A stretch of 64,000 nucleotides of DNA from Selaginella tamariscina (GCA_003024785.1 PUQB01000806.1:30559-94558); one strand, 5' to 3'; counted from the first letter of the stretch, positions 1 through 13,418 are shown. The notes: generated from the letters alone by a model not told the origin. Made by a program: numbers and translations.

Positions 1-2070
1 TGTACAATGCGGACTTATGTGTGATCCACATCATTCCATGTCAGCAATATATTGTCCATTGATCTATCGGCTAAATCGGGTTGAAAGTGACGCTTGATGT
101 GCAAGGATCTATTTTGAGAAAGTTTGCTTTTACAAAGTGAATATATGTTTGCTTTAAACATAATTATTGACACACCTTTATGCCAATAGGGATTAATATG
201 TTATAATTAGTTCAGAAAACTATATATACACTTTTTACACTTTTAAGTTATTGTTCTACCACATTAAGAATTAAATTTGAACACCAAAATAAATTTAATT
301 TAATAAAAAGTCACATGTTAAATTATATATAATTTCTTTTTATTCTTTAAATATTTTAAACAAAATAAGTATTCATAAATTTATAAGTACTTATATAAAC
401 ATTTATCAAATTAATATCTTAAATAATATCTTTAAATTTACTTATGTACATAATCATTTCTCTTTTAGAACGTATTTAACACATTTACATTGTAGTAATT
501 GTCAAAACATTAATTCAAAGGTTTAAAATTAATAAGAGAAATAAATAAAAAACGTAATTTATCTTATAATAATAAAGAGACAAACTAAAAATAAAAAGAT
601 AAAAAATAATAAGGTTAAACATATAACTTTTAAAATCTCTTTACTAAGTTTAGGTTTAACATTAATGAAAAATTTTGAAATATGTTAAAAATAAAAAATT
701 AATTCTCAAGTTCATTCATTTTATAACCAAGTGAACCCATTATAATTTTAAAATGATTTAAAAAACTTTAAAAGTCAAAATAGAAACTACCTTAAAGATT
801 TATTATGGAATATATTTTATTTCTTGGATTTTAAGTGATTATTAATTACTTTATAAAAATGATACATTTCATTTAATGTAACAAGACTTGTTTTAGTAAT
901 GTTTACGCAATGCGTTGAGAAGTTTTGATGAAAAAGAAAGTTGATTATAATTCATTTCTCGAAAGTAAAATTTATTATGCTACATAGATTATAAATGTAT
1001 TAATTCTTAATTATTTTATTGAAATTATAACTTTATTAAAATTTAAATATTTATTAAAATTTTGATTCGAGGAATGACACATAAGAAACAATCATTTACA
1101 TTTGTTGTCATGTATGAACAACATTAAATTTTTTAGATCAATCTTAATCACCTTTAAAATAGCTTAGTAACTTTTACTAGAAGATAACCCTTAATGATAC
1201 TATTAATGCATATTCCTTACACATTAAGAAATCACCTTTATAATTTTGATAGAATTAATTTATAGCTAACCCTTAAGAGTTCTAACAATCAAATTATATC
1301 ATATAGTTAATACTTAGTGATCATTAAATTATATATTAATCAAGTATGGTGTCTCTTTTTTTAATGAATTTAGATTACTCAACTCTATAACATATTCATA
1401 TTAATTATCTCCCCATGTTAATCAATGCCTTTGCACACATGCATTCTCATGTTCAACATATTTAGGAAATCTTTTATATACAGGTTGTTTATATTATTTT
1501 CAATATGTATACATATGCTTTATTTATTGCCGGCTTGCATCATTATCTTATTTGCATACATATATTGTACATGTTAGTACTATACAAAGGTTGCATATAC
1601 TCACAAATCAAAATGTAAGTTTTAGTGGACACTAGGTTAATATTACACATACCATCGGCTCCTAAGAGAATATGAACGTTAAAACATTTAATTAGGTTGT
1701 AAACATGTATATGTCAGGTATGAATTCCTAGTATACAAATATATACTCAATACTACTCTTACTTAAACGTATTAAGAATATCTTAATGCTATATTAAGCT
1801 TGAACATGTAAGTTTTAAACATGTGTTCTATGCACGTACATATAGCTGGTGTATACATACATATATCATATGTGTGTGTGTGTGAAGATTACCATCAAAC
1901 TAGTACTGGTATAATGTAATTAAGATTCATTAACCTCATGTTAAGGTGACTACGTTTTACACGTTTTTGATATGGAAACAATCGCATATACAAACGAGTG
2001 TTAGAGAGGACTTAATCACGTAATCAAGTCTAATGCAAAGTTTGACCAATCTTGCCAGTTGGCACTTTTA
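1..2070. other. AT-rich intergenic DNA
   Basis: No open reading frame with recognisable protein similarity, tRNA or rRNA was seen on either strand. The stretch is strongly AT-rich with many short A/T runs and a short (GT)n tract near 1870-1884. It is best read as intergenic DNA upstream of the senescence-domain gene. Confidence 0.6.
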
Positions 2071-2071
2071 A

Positions 2072-2499
2072 ACCGACACACGTGGTCTTATCGTGCGGTG
2101 GCATGTCAATTGTACGGTATGGTATGGAGGAAGACACATAGTTCCAATCATTGAGTGCCTTGTTATGGAAAGTATCTAGAATCTATACAAGATAGGAAAA
2201 TCGTTAAACGGCAGGGTTAAACCTGATTGATTTGTTTAATCCGACAGATTAAAAGCAAACCAAATAATTAGTGACACTTGCCAATAGTGAGGTGCCAAGT
2301 ATGTTGATCGTTGTATGTGATAACTTTCAACACGTTGATGAATTGTAGATAGAATTGGAAATAAAAATCTTGATTAAACCATATAGTGTCCAACTTTCCA
2401 TACAATCTAAACCGTCAGAATATACCAGAATCAATACGTAGGGCGGCTGACACGTGTGTGTAAATATGACCCGCCAGCACACAGGCATACTGCCACGTG
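2072..2499 (+). promoter_or_regulatory. DRE/ABRE-like cluster upstream of the ERD7-like gene
   Basis: ACCGAC (2072-2077), the core of the dehydration-responsive element, lies almost against a G-box/ABRE core CACGTG at 2079-2084. Two more CACGTG cores follow at 2451-2456 and 2494-2499. The downstream gene belongs to a family named for dehydration induction in Arabidopsis, so ABA/drought control is a reasonable inference. The motifs are short and could occur by chance; the close DRE-ABRE spacing and the repetition of the G-box are what make the case. Confidence 0.45.
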
Positions 2500-2731
2500 T
2501 CCTTTCTGGCCAACCGCGAGGAGCCATACATGGATCCATGTGTTATAAACAAGCACTATGTGTGTTGGAACCGTTCAATTTTTGTTCAAATAGAAGCTGT
2601 TGAATCGAATTATTTATACAGTGTAAGGGATCACAGGTTCTCTTATTCTACATTCAGGTACATAGCGTGCGTGTGTGTGCACCGTGCGTGTTCGATCTCA
2701 TAGATGCATGTTTTAGATTGTGTTTCAATCA

Positions 2732-3900
2732 ATGGGTGAATACAATCACGGCGATCTTCAGGGACATGACATGGAGCTTTTGAGCTTCCCCAATGTGAAG
2801 CTCTACCTCGTGGACGAGCAGGAGAGCATGGAAATGCAGAGCGGAGATTTCAAATTGGTGCTCACAAAACAGCACGATTCTCCACTGGCGCACTGGTGGC
2901 TCTCGTCAAGGATGTAGAGTTCCCCGTAGGAAAGGACTGTCCCACTCTCAAGCTCGGTCAGGGCTGCTATACGTTCTGTCTCCCTCACAACATTGTCTAC
3001 GGGCTTATTCTCTCTAACCTCCAGGATTCGTCTTTTCGTCAGCTCGATCTCTTTCTCATGAAGTACTGCAAGTTTGAGGATCATTCTTACGATATTGGAG
3101 GTAAGTTTCATATACAAAGTCCGTGTGCGTGTGTGTGTACTGGTTTTATCCACTGGAGATGTGAATGTGCTTTGTTTGTGGTTTCTTGTCAGTCCGCTCC
3201 ACGAGAGATGGCGTTTCCCATTCTCCGCATGCCGACAGTGTCAGGAGTCTGACAATTGTTTGTGTTTGCAGCGTGGTATGCCGATGAATCGCCGGCTACC
3301 GACTACTGGAACGACGTAGCACGGACGGTGACGTCGGTGTGTGTGAAAATGGGATACAACACAGAGAGCTTGGGGAGCTCGGACAAGAAGAGGAGTTCAC
3401 CGGTGAAGCTGGAGCACACGAGCCCGAGGATGATGAAGAGGGTGCAACAGGCACGGAGGCTATCGGCTATAGCCAAGCTGTTCTCGAGGGCGCTGATGAA
3501 AGGTGCGATATGTAAGATGAAGCATATCGAGAATGTAGACAGGAGGAACATGCGTGAGGAGTGTGTAGCTAGCGTGGATGCGTTTGCTAAGGTGGTAGAT
3601 GCTGTGGAGTCTGCTGGTAGATCGATTACTGACTTCGTAGGGAGTGACAGCGAACACAAGGATTCTAGCAAGAACGGCACAGCGTGGACGCTGAACCGGC
3701 TCGGTTTGCACTTGCTGGTTGGTGCAGTAGCCGCTTCTACTGCAATAAACCTTGCCAGGAATTCGTCCAAGTCCGGATTGAACCGAGCAGGAGTTAAACA
3801 GTTGCCTCCGTTAGGTTCAACACCCTGCCAACCTCCAACCTCCTCAAAGTTTGCTCCTCGTCATGGGTTTCGTCCTGTTCAACCACCAAATATAAATTAA
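2732..3900 (+). CDS. Senescence/dehydration-associated protein, ERD7-like
   Basis: Two exons are visible: 2732-3100 and 3272-3900, with a GT-AG intron carrying a (GT)n tract. The first exon encodes the conserved N-terminal part of ERD7-type proteins (a lipid/membrane-associated family with a C-terminal Senescence domain), including NVKLYLVDEQESMEMQSGDF. The second exon has the Senescence-domain signature: a basic stretch with RMMKRVQQARRLSAIAKLFS, then VDAFAKVVDAVESAGRSI and a small-residue hydrophobic segment (LLVGAVAASTAINLAR). The ATG at 2732 is the first in frame. The reading frame slips by one base near 2888-2893, between SPLA and LVALVKD, so the first exon is open only in two frames. 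This is most simply a missing base. Family members in Arabidopsis respond to drought and cold and bind lipids; that role here is inferred. Confidence 0.8.
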
Positions 3901-4470
3901 TTTTGTGAGATATATTATTACATGGTTTTGTACACTTGATATATCTATAGTTTCCGAACCTTGTGGAGATTACATACATATATTAACCTAATCTAATATA
4001 TTAATATACACCAACCGTATTGCAACCCGAAATGTCTGGAACTAATTCAATAAAGACGACACTTTAACCTAATTAGGGTTTAAAAAAAGGTAAAGGGTAA
4101 ATTAGGGTAAACGATATTTTGACACATATATCTTCCGTACGATTAAGATCTATAGATACATTATTTTGCATGGGAGGTTGACACGCACGACACGCACTGA
4201 CGTTTCGTAAGGTGGCAAACGTTGTTCAGTCAATCGTACATTAGGCAAGTGTATAACGCTAACACCTGCCCTTCGTGCCACGTGGCAAAGAAATATTATT
4301 AATATACTTTAGGACACATAACATGGAATAAAGATATTAAACGTTGTACTTTATGTTTGCTTAAGATTGGAATGTCTTTATTATTATTATAAGGTATTGT
4401 AAAACATTATGATATATCAAAACTGTAGGCCAATAGTGGGCTAACATCGTACTCCCATGTTCCAAGGTAT

Positions 4471-4595
4471 CTTTTGATTTTATTGGCTAAATTATTGGCA
4501 ATGTGTCCCACCTTTTGATTTTATTGGTTAAATTATCGGCAATGTCGGCCCATCTTTCTGATTTTATTGGTTAAATTCTCGGCAATGTGTCCCAC
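4471..4595 (+). repeat. Three-copy tandem repeat, about 41 bp unit
   Basis: Three successive imperfect units each contain a TGATTTTATTGG(C/T)TAAATT core followed by CGGCAATGT/TGGCAATGT and CCCA(C/T). Units start near 4471, 4511 and 4553. No coding potential is associated. Confidence 0.8.
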
Positions 4596-4673
4596 TTGGG
4601 AAAATTCAAATTTGAATTTGTTAAAAACGTAAGAAAAGTCAGGTATCATATCTGTACAGTAACCTATCAGGCA

Positions 4674-4752
4674 TGGTGTGTGTGTGTGTGTGGGGGGGAG
4701 AGAGAGACAGAGTCAACCAATGACACACACAAACACACACACACACACACAC
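4674..4752. repeat. Compound (GT)n / (GA)n / (CA)n microsatellite
   Basis: A GT run, a G-rich/GA run and a long CA run follow one another. The GT and CA halves are mutually complementary and could form a hairpin. Confidence 0.9.
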
Positions 4753-5296
4753 GTTAAATTAAAATAATATAAACTGGAAATCAGCAGTTTTCAACATTGT
4801 TGAAAATTAAGCTTTATTTTAAAACGTAAAATTATTCATATTCAGAAGTATATTCCCTTGTTTTCCATGTAGTTAAACCACCATATTTTTATTGTATTTA
4901 ATATTACAGCATACTCAGATTTTTATTCTTACAATTTACACACTAAAACTTGTGTACCTGAACCATGTATTTATACGAATAAACCTGTTATAATAAAATA
5001 AGATTAGAAATAAAAATAATTAAAAAAGCCATATACATACACTCTCACACAGGACATACATGTGTGTGTATATACATACGTGATACCTGCACTAGCTAGC
5101 AGCCATTGAACATGGTCTCCTCTTGTTAAGGTGTACTCATCTGTGAAATCCTACATCAGTTTGACACTTTACACACTCGCACGCACGCACGCCATGGACA
5201 CACGTGTATACCTATGCCTATTTTATCACATTAGATAATATTTATTGATGGACTTACTGGTTTTAACTAGACATAAATCTAGTAAACACGCCTCCA

Positions 5297-5491
5297 TTAA
5301 CCTCCAATATGCACCATTGGTCGGTTCTGTGTCTTTGCTAGCTCAAACATCCCTGCATGAGCTGCTTTTTTCTTCTTCACCTGAGAATATTCCACATTTA
5401 AAATGTACTATAAACGAATTTGTATATATACTTGTGTGGGCCAACATAATGACCAGCCAAAGAAGCATTCGCATAATTGTATTACACCAAG

Positions 5492-5529
<38 letters not shown>

Positions 5530-8323
5530 TTTGTGTATACATATGATACGCAATGGTGTATGTACACACATTATAAGCCAACTTACAGCTGCATTGATGA
5601 TTTGTTCTAGATCTTCATCAGAAGCACCATTTCTGAGAGCATCCCTGAGACTAACCTGTTAATTAATTGCTATTATCAACACAGGTGCACACACGCACGC
5701 ACGCACACGTACCTCTGCAGTTCCAAATAGGCAAACCTTTAAATTACCATCAGCCATTAACCTTAACCGGTTACAACCTCCACAGAAGTGATGTGTCATA
5801 GAAGTTATAAATGAAACACTTCCTTCAAAGCCCTCTATATAAAAGTTCTTCGCTGTCTCACTTGGATGATCATTTAAACGTTTCAAAGACGGAAAACGCT
5901 CAACCTGGCAAGAATAACGTGTGTGTGTGTGTGACAGAGAGAGAGAGAGCATATTGTTCATATAAGATAAAAAATATCACACACACACACACACACACAC
6001 ACACGTTACCAGTTGGGTAAGCATTTCACTGTAAGAGACCAGCTTCTTCGAGTTCCACACATTGCCATCAAACGGCATAAACTCGATAAACCGCACGTTT
6101 ATCGGTCTAAACCTCGTGAGTTCTACAAAGTTAGCAAGTTCATCATCGTTAACACCCCGCATTACTACACAGTTCACCTGCTTAAGGTTTTTAATACCAT
6201 CTTAAACAAAAATAATAAACACACGCATACACGTGTGTGTGTGTGTGTGTTACATACCTTCACAGGATGGAATCCCATATCCAATGCTTTGTTGATGGAC
6301 AGCAAAAACGGTCATGGCCTTTCCTTCTTGTAAGAAACTCAAACTTCGGAGGTACTAATGTATCGAGGCTTATGTTAAGGTGGTTTAGCCCTGCTTCCTT
6401 AAGCTGTGGTAATTTACGTTCCAAAACCATGCCGTTTGTTGTCATGGCAAGTGTTTTAAGACCTCTTAAATCACTTAACCTTTAAAAATGAAGGTTGCAA
6501 GTAAATATATTTGTACTTCATCATACAATATGCATATAATGACATACTCATATGCATACATACATGCAAAGATAAAAATATGGTATATTATGTGTGTGTG
6601 TGTGTGCATGGGTGCTTATACACATATAAACACACTTCCACATATAAATAACATATTATAATAAAATTATTTGGTTATAAAGATATGTGTGCATATCCGT
6701 GTATATATAAAACGCACAGATACACAGATCTTCAATATGAAACACACACACACACACACACAATGTTATATATCACATATATACTATATATCAATATACA
6801 GATATATAAAGATGCGTACATATACAGATACACAAACATGTGGATACACATTTATCTAATATACTGTCGCCCCACCACCCACCCCCCACACACACACACA
6901 CACACACACACAGAGGGAGGGAGGGAGGGAGGGAGAGAGAGAGAGTACGTTCATGCATAAATTGAATACAGATATGTACTCATGTATATAGCTACAAGCA
7001 TACACATTTGTGAATACAACCTCGATGTGTACTATTATATTGATACACTATACACATGTACAGCTAATATAACTACACATAGTAAGTACATACATGCATT
7101 AATATACCTTGATTATACTATTATACGTAATATATATGAACTACGTATAGATATGCATCTTATTCATATATATGGCACACACACACACACACACACATTT
7201 GTACAAATGCATGCATCGACACGAGGTATACATATACATGATCGTTTTCAAGACATACGTATGGCGCACTTCCACACGCCCACACCCACCGACGCACCCA
7301 TCTGTACACACAGTTATGTATATGCGTACCTTTGACAAATCTCGACAATATCTTGTCTAATGGTTGGTTCACCACCTGTGAGCCTTATTTTATCCACACC
7401 TCCATTAACAAAGAGTCTAGCCAAGTTCACAACCTCATCCTGTGTGAGTATATTCTGCTTTGGTGTAAGCTCCACGCCTTCTTCAGGCATACAATACTGG
7501 CATCGTAAGTTGCACCTCTCCGTTAACGAAATACGGAGATACGTGTGTCTTCTACCGTATGAATCCACCAGCATCTCCGAGACTCTGTCTTCTTGTTCTT
7601 CTACTGTGCAAGGCTTTGTGTTGAATGCTCTAAAATGCTGGATCCATGTTAGAAAAACAAAATAACAATAAATACATTAATATAGTTAAAGGAGCAATAT
7701 AGCGTATATAATCACATATCCAAGCTTTATGTATGTATGTTGTATACACGCCATAACATCTCACCTGTAGCAGCGAACTTAAGCTCTTTGATCTCCTCGA
7801 GGCATCACAAAACCATGTTTTTCCCTGTATAGTGGAAAAGAAGCCCATCTATAGTCACATATAATAGACTATATATATGCATGTATAGACATGTAGATAT
7901 CACGTAGCATGAATGTGAGTGTGTGTGTGTGTCCGCGCGCGCTAGGTCATTCTACAGTAGAAGACAAGCTCATTTTTTTTGATAAACTAAACAAAGGCAA
8001 AAATGTCACACATACACAAAGAAGGAAAAGCATTTTTACATTATTTAAAGCTTAACACAACACACACACAACACACAAATGCATACTCGCTGTTATGTAT
8101 TTACGTTCTTTATATACAAAACACAGGTATACATATACTCACATGCAAGTACATATATACACATAGACACACGCATATGTGTGTACATATATACATAACA
8201 ACAACATACATATACATGTATTTATATGTATATATGTCTGTATGCCATTATAACGTTTATTATGAGAGCAAATACACATGTACGAAAATGTGCGTATACA
8301 ACATAGAAGACACACACACACAG

Positions 8324-8387
<64 letters not shown>

Positions 8388-8645
8388 ACACACACACACA
8401 CTCACCAGGTCATGAATTGTATGCCTCATATTGTGAAAAACAATGCCATTTTCATGTCGGTTGCTAGAATTCTGAAGAAAAATCAACGTTTTATGATTAA
8501 AACATGAAAAATTACCGATTTTAACATATAAGTACTCAATAATCAAGGGAAAAAAAAATCAAATATCGATAAATATATTAACATCAAATAAGCAATTTAC
8601 CAAATTACGGAGCAACACAGAAATCAAGCACCTCGATCGCCTCAT
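5297..8645 (-). CDS. CNX2: CNX2, mitochondrial GTP 3',8-cyclase (MoaA family)
   Basis: First step of molybdenum cofactor synthesis: a radical-SAM enzyme that converts GTP to the precursor leading to cPMP, located in mitochondria in plants. Nine exons can be laid out on the minus strand with GT-AG borders: 8601-8645, 8406-8471, 7765-7824, 7330-7629, 6258-6479, 6010-6177, 5713-5904, 5587-5655 and 5297-5380. Exon 1 begins [15 protein letters not shown], an Arg-rich amphipathic start typical of a mitochondrial presequence. Exon 4 carries the radical-SAM [4Fe-4S] motif CNLRCQYC and the SAM-binding GGEPT. Exon 7 carries the C-terminal cluster [11 protein letters not shown]. The protein ends at the GG tail (MVHIGG) that MoaA needs for activity. 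Exon 3 does not join exon 4 in phase (one base off), and exon 5 has a one-base contraction in a T run near 6304-6308, breaking the frame between KGHDR and [11 protein letters not shown]. Confidence 0.92.
5482..5527 (+). repeat. (GA)n microsatellite in the last CNX2 intron
   Basis: A nearly pure GA tract lies between CNX2 exons 8 and 9, followed by TGTGTAT-rich sequence. It generates spurious Glu/Arg open frames on the plus strand and Leu/Ser frames on the minus strand. Confidence 0.9.
8324..8398. repeat. Long (TA)n tract plus (CA)n at a CNX2 donor site
   Basis: More than 50 bases of alternating TA end in a CA run. The CA run directly abuts the 5' splice site of CNX2 exon 2, so on the coding strand the intron begins GTGAGTGTGTGTG. 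The TA tract is self-complementary and likely unstable in length. Confidence 0.9.
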
Positions 8646-9067
8646 GACCCTATCCAAAATTTACTGTCTACAAAACCCTAGAGCCATTCTCTTGCATTTG
8701 ACTACTTACAAACAAAACCCGTTTGTCCACGTGCCCCATCTCGTACCGTAAACCTCAGTTTCCCGCCCATCCAACGGCCACTGGTTCACCACGTCACGTG
8801 GCATCACCAAACGTCGATCTCAACGGCTATTATAACTCCACGCGCATGCTCGATCTATTTGTCCGAGTGACGGTGAGGATGTAATCACGTGCTCCATCCA
8901 TCATCGTACAGTTTGTCCAGGTCATATCTGACTTCATACAATGCCACGTTGACAAAATTATTCCACCTCATGCTCTTTGACATTCTAAACTTGCGACACG
9001 TTGCTTGCCACTCGGAAGCTATATACAATTCTTCTATTTGTCGCATGAATTTGATTAGATCACGGAA
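8646..9067. promoter_or_regulatory. Shared divergent promoter of CNX2 and transketolase
   Basis: The start codons of the two genes face away from each other across 422 bp. Three CACGTG G-boxes lie inside it (8728-8733, 8795-8800 and 8886-8891); the middle one is GTCACGTGG. No TATA box is obvious. G-boxes are bound by bZIP/bHLH factors in light and ABA responses, which would suit a plastid transketolase; shared control of the two genes is inferred from the arrangement. Confidence 0.5.
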
Positions 9068-9913
9068 ATGGAGTCCATCGCTGCTACTAAGGCGCTCTCG
9101 ATCGGTCCGAGGTATGCTGCTCTCTCCCTCTCTCTCTCTCTCACACACACACACACGCACGCACGCACGCACCACGCGCACTTTTTAGGTGGGGAAGAGG
9201 CCTTAATACGCAGATTTCTCCTCGAATATCGCTCCGTACGTCTAATCAGAGATGTAAGATTCATATATGCACTGCTCAGAAGCAAGAGGAGGTGAGAGAT
9301 GCAATCCGTACATCCACGAGCCTAAAGAAAATCTAGTTGATGACAAATCGAAGTCGGTAGACTCCACAGGGAACAGTATAGGAAAGAGGTGTGTGCATGC
9401 GTGTGTGTGTGTGTGTAGAGAGAGAGGTGTATATGCATGTATACATGTGTGTATGCTTTACAGGTAGATGAGGATCTGGTTAGAGCTTGGGAGGATGAGT
9501 TCAAGGCTTTGTACGGACCTCACAAATGGGAGGAACTTAAAAAGGACGGGAAAGTCCGGGACAAGGACTGGTTCCAAGCACAGGTGTGTATGACGCATAC
9601 TGCATACATATGTAAATACACACACACACGTACACGTATGTGTAGGTGGATCGAAGGTGCGTGGAGAACATGAGGATGCTGGTCGTGGACTCTGTTAATA
9701 ATGCCAAGGCTGGGCATCCTGGAATGGCTCTTGGCATGGCGGAGGTTGGGTATGGTTTGTACAGGAAATATATGAAGTATAACTCAGCGAATCCCAGCTG
9801 GTTTAACCGGGATCGCTTTGTGTTAAGTGCTGGTCATGGGTGTTTGCTTCAGTATATTTCTCTTCATCTAGCTGGTTTTCAATCCATCCAGGTATGTGTG
9901 TGCGTGTGTGCTG

Positions 9914-9960
<47 letters not shown>

Positions 9961-12844
9961 ATATACGTGTATGTATACCGAATGTGGGTGTGATAGATAA
10001 ATATATATTTAGTAGACTAATTAGTTGCTCTTCTTTAGATAGAAGACTTAAAGCGTCTTTGTAAGCTTGGAGGACGCACACCAGGGCATCCAGAGAACAC
10101 TATCACTGCTGGAATTGAAGTAACTACCGGTATATATATGCTTGTGTGATACATACGTATATACATGTTACTATGTATTGCAGGTCCACTTGGACAAGGA
10201 GTACCAAATGCAGTTGGTATTGCTTTTGCAGAACGCCATTTAGCAGCTCGGTTTAACAAACCAGGCCATACCATTGTTGATCATAGAACGTAAGTATAAT
10301 TTAATATACTTTTGATATGTATTATTAATACATGTATAATACTTGATGAATGTACAGTACTGTATTATGGGTGATGGGTGTGCAATGGAAGGCATATCAA
10401 ATGAAGCAGCTTCTTTAGCAGGACACTGGAAACTTGATAAACTAACTTTGATTTATGATGATAATCACAACACAATTGACGGACCAACGAGCATTGCCTT
10501 CACAGAAGACGTAGCTGGTATTTATATACAGTATATGTACGTGTGTACACGTGTGCGTGTGTAACAAAGTATATCCTGTACAGGTCGATACAGAGCACTA
10601 GGGTGGCAGACACTCTTAGTCGAGGATATCATGAGCATCCTGAGAGACTGGACAAAGCTATAGCTGAAGCTTGTAGAGAAACTGAGAAACCAACATTGAT
10701 CCAGGTATTGCTTGATGTGCGTTTGTGGATAAGTACTGTGTGTAAATATAAGTATAAGTTATTTATATATATGTTGTTTTTCATAGGTTAAATCCACCAT
10801 AGGATATCCTTCTAAGAAACAAGGAACAGCTAAGGCTCATCATGGTACTTTTGATGAAGAAGATATGGCAGGAATAAAGAAAAAGCTTCACTGGGAAGGC
10901 AGGGAAATCATTCTACGTTATACCTGGCGTCTACGAGTAAGCAGATTATGCGCGCGCGCGCACACACACACACACACACATACATAAGTACATGGTTAAC
11001 ACTCAACTGTTTAAATCGAGTCACGGGGATATTTATCATGATTATGCATAACAACTCTGTTTAATTAGGGAGTTTTAAGAAGAAGGTTAAGGAAGGAGAA
11101 TGTTTAGAGGAAGAGTGGAATGCAGAACTGGTAAAGTATGAGAAGCAGTACCCCAGCGAAGCAAACGAGTTCAAGCAGCTTCTTTCTGGAAATCTACCTG
11201 CAGACTGGGAAGACGTCTTACCGTACTATACTTTGTACAATATGCTTAGTATACGTATATATGTATATATGTGTATGTATAACACCCACACCTGCACGCA
11301 CGCACACATGCTTACTCTTATTATTTGATTTTATAGACATGGTCAGAGTCTGAGCCAACTGACGCAACACGAGGATATTCAGAGAAATGCTTGAATGCAT
11401 TAGCTTCTGCACTACCTGGTTTAATTGGTGGAAGTGCTAACTTAGCCTCCTCAAACAAGGTTTATCTAATATATATATGTATATGCGGTTTACATATAAT
11501 ATGTGTATGTATTCTTTAATACATTTAGCGATTATTAACTTTTTTATATCTTTCAGGTTTATCTCAAAAACTTTGATGACTTTCAGTATCAAAGCCCTTG
11601 GGGAAGAAATATCCGTTATGGCATTCGAGAACATGCAATGGCAGGTCAGGTGATGTGTGAGTGTGTATATAAATTTATGTATATTTGTATGTCTATATGT
11701 ATATATGCCATAAATTAAGTTTAGTTACACATGCACACACACACACACACGCGCTTATTGTATGATTGTGTTTTACAGGCATAACAAATGGAATAGCCTT
11801 ACACGGGAGTGGATTAATACCATTGGCAGCTACGTTTATGTCTTTCACGGACTATATGAAGCATGCAATGAGGCTTTCTGCACTTAGCAAGGTATTGTTA
11901 TATTCATTGACTAAATTACAATATTAATGGTTATACTTAAGTTTTTATTTATGTAATACTAAAGGATTATTAGTATAGTTAATATTTGTTCTTTTTAATT
12001 TTGTCATTAGGCAGGAGTAATATATGTAATCACACACGATTCAATAGGCTTGGGTGAAGATGGCCCAACACACCAGCCAGTTGAACACCTGGTTGGCCTC
12101 CGTGCCATTCCTGACATGCTTGTCCCGCGGATGGCAACGAAGTAAATGGGGCGTACAGAGTTGCAGTGAGAAGACGCGATGGGCCATGTGTGATCTCCTT
12201 GTCTAGACAGGCAGTGGGCGCAAATGTAGCTGGAACATCTGCAGAAAAGGTTGCAAAGGGGGGCTATGTTATCAGTGACAATAGGTGCGTGCGTGTGTGC
12301 ATGCGTGTGTTCATCTTCACCATGTTATTAATATGACTATAGCATCAATACACACACACGCACGCGCACGCGCACACATACACACGTGTAATCTGGTGTT
12401 TGTGCAGTGAGAATGGTAAACCCGATATTATCTTGATTGGCACGGGGTCGGAGCTGTGTTTATGCGAAGGTGCAGCCGAGAAGCTTAGAACTAAAGGGGT
12501 TAAAGCTAGAGTGGTTTCCTTAGTTTCCTGGGAGTTATACGAAAAACAGCCTGAAGATTACAAAGAACAGGTACGTTACATATATATAACGTGTGTGGTA
12601 TGTGGTGTGTGTGTGTGAGAGAGTAACGTCCACTTAGGTGCTACCGAGGAGCGTGAAGAAGAGGTTAACTGTGGAAGCTGGTTCGGTTATTGGGTGGAGG
12701 GAATATGCTGGTTTCGAGGGGAAGATACTCGGGGTGCGTACGTTTGGTAAGAGTGGGGCTTATCTTGATGTGTTCAAGAAGTATGGGTTCACTGTGGAGA
12801 ATGTAGAACACCAAGCATCGGAGCTTTTAAACAAGGGTAATTAA
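9068..12844 (+). CDS. Transketolase, plastid-type, with frame interruptions
   Basis: TPP-dependent enzyme of the Calvin cycle and pentose phosphate pathway. About 16 exons with GT-AG borders run from ATG 9068 to TAA 12844. Exons 1-2 encode a Ser/Arg/Thr-rich transit-peptide-like leader ending near CTAQK. Core motifs in order: [20 protein letters not shown] and [11 protein letters not shown] (exon 4), TPGHPE (exon 5), GPLGQG (exon 6), [13 protein letters not shown], the TPP motif (exon 7), the pyrimidine-binding region EHAMAGI and the loop [18 protein letters not shown] (exon 14), and GTGSELCLC (exon 15). The last exon is 12638-12844. The frame shifts by one or two bases in exon 2 (near 9310), exon 8 (near 10628), exon 9 (near 10905), exon 10 (near 11074) and exon 14 (near 12130). 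It is therefore either a decaying gene or a real gene with assembly errors; intact splice sites favour the second. Confidence 0.88.
9915..9958 (+). repeat. (GT)n microsatellite in transketolase intron 4
   Basis: The intron starts GTATGTGTGTGCGTGTGTG immediately after exon 4 and then runs into an almost pure GT tract. It is one of many introns in the window with GT expansion close to the donor. Confidence 0.9.
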
Positions 12845-12959
12845 GTAAATGTTTTTGTAGAATGTTATAATAAATAAAAGATATTTTTTTAGTCATGTGG
12901 TTGGACAAGGGTATTAAAGTTGTAATTTACTTATTACTTATTAATTTCATGCTGATGCC

Positions 12960-13387
12960 GGTTATTTCCTTGATCAACGCTGAAGATCGGATCGAAGACT
13001 TCTTCAAGAAGGTTATGTGTGTGTGGGTTGCTACCTGACTGTGTGTGTATGTGTTACATGTTGTTGATCGTACACAGCTACCTGACTGTGTGTGCATGTG
13101 TTACATGTTGTGGGTTTAGCGTGTACACATGTTATATGTTGTGGGTTTGGCATGTATTGTCGATCGTATGCAGCTACCTGATTGTGTGTGTATGTGTTAT
13201 ATATTGTGGGTTGTGTGTGTGTGAAAGAGAGTGGTGGTGGGTGCTTTCGTGCATAACCACTTCTTCAAAGATTCTAAGCTTAGTAACTTGTTATTTGTAA
13301 TACGATTATGTTTTGTAAAATTGTGTGTGCGCGTGGTGTGTGTGTGTGTGTGTGTGCGTGTGTGTGTGTGTGTGAGAGAGAGAAGAG

Positions 13388-13418
<31 letters not shown>

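Larger units (their letters stand above)
3901..5296. other. Intergenic DNA between convergent ERD7-like and CNX2 genes
   Basis: The two flanking genes end facing each other. The gap is AT-rich and contains a palindromic G-box (TGCCACGTGGCA, 4276-4287), a three-copy 41-bp tandem repeat and a (GT)n/(CA)n compound microsatellite, annotated separately. No coding exon was recognised. Confidence 0.5.

Noticed and set aside
5245-5610. Open frames over GA and GT tracts in CNX2 introns
   Set aside because: They translate microsatellites (Glu-Arg, Val-Cys, Leu-Ser runs) and lie between clear CNX2 exons on the other strand.
8139-8546. 135-codon minus-strand frame rich in Ile/Tyr/Val/Cys
   Set aside because: It is produced by TA and CA tracts; only the small piece at 8406-8471 is a plausible CNX2 exon.
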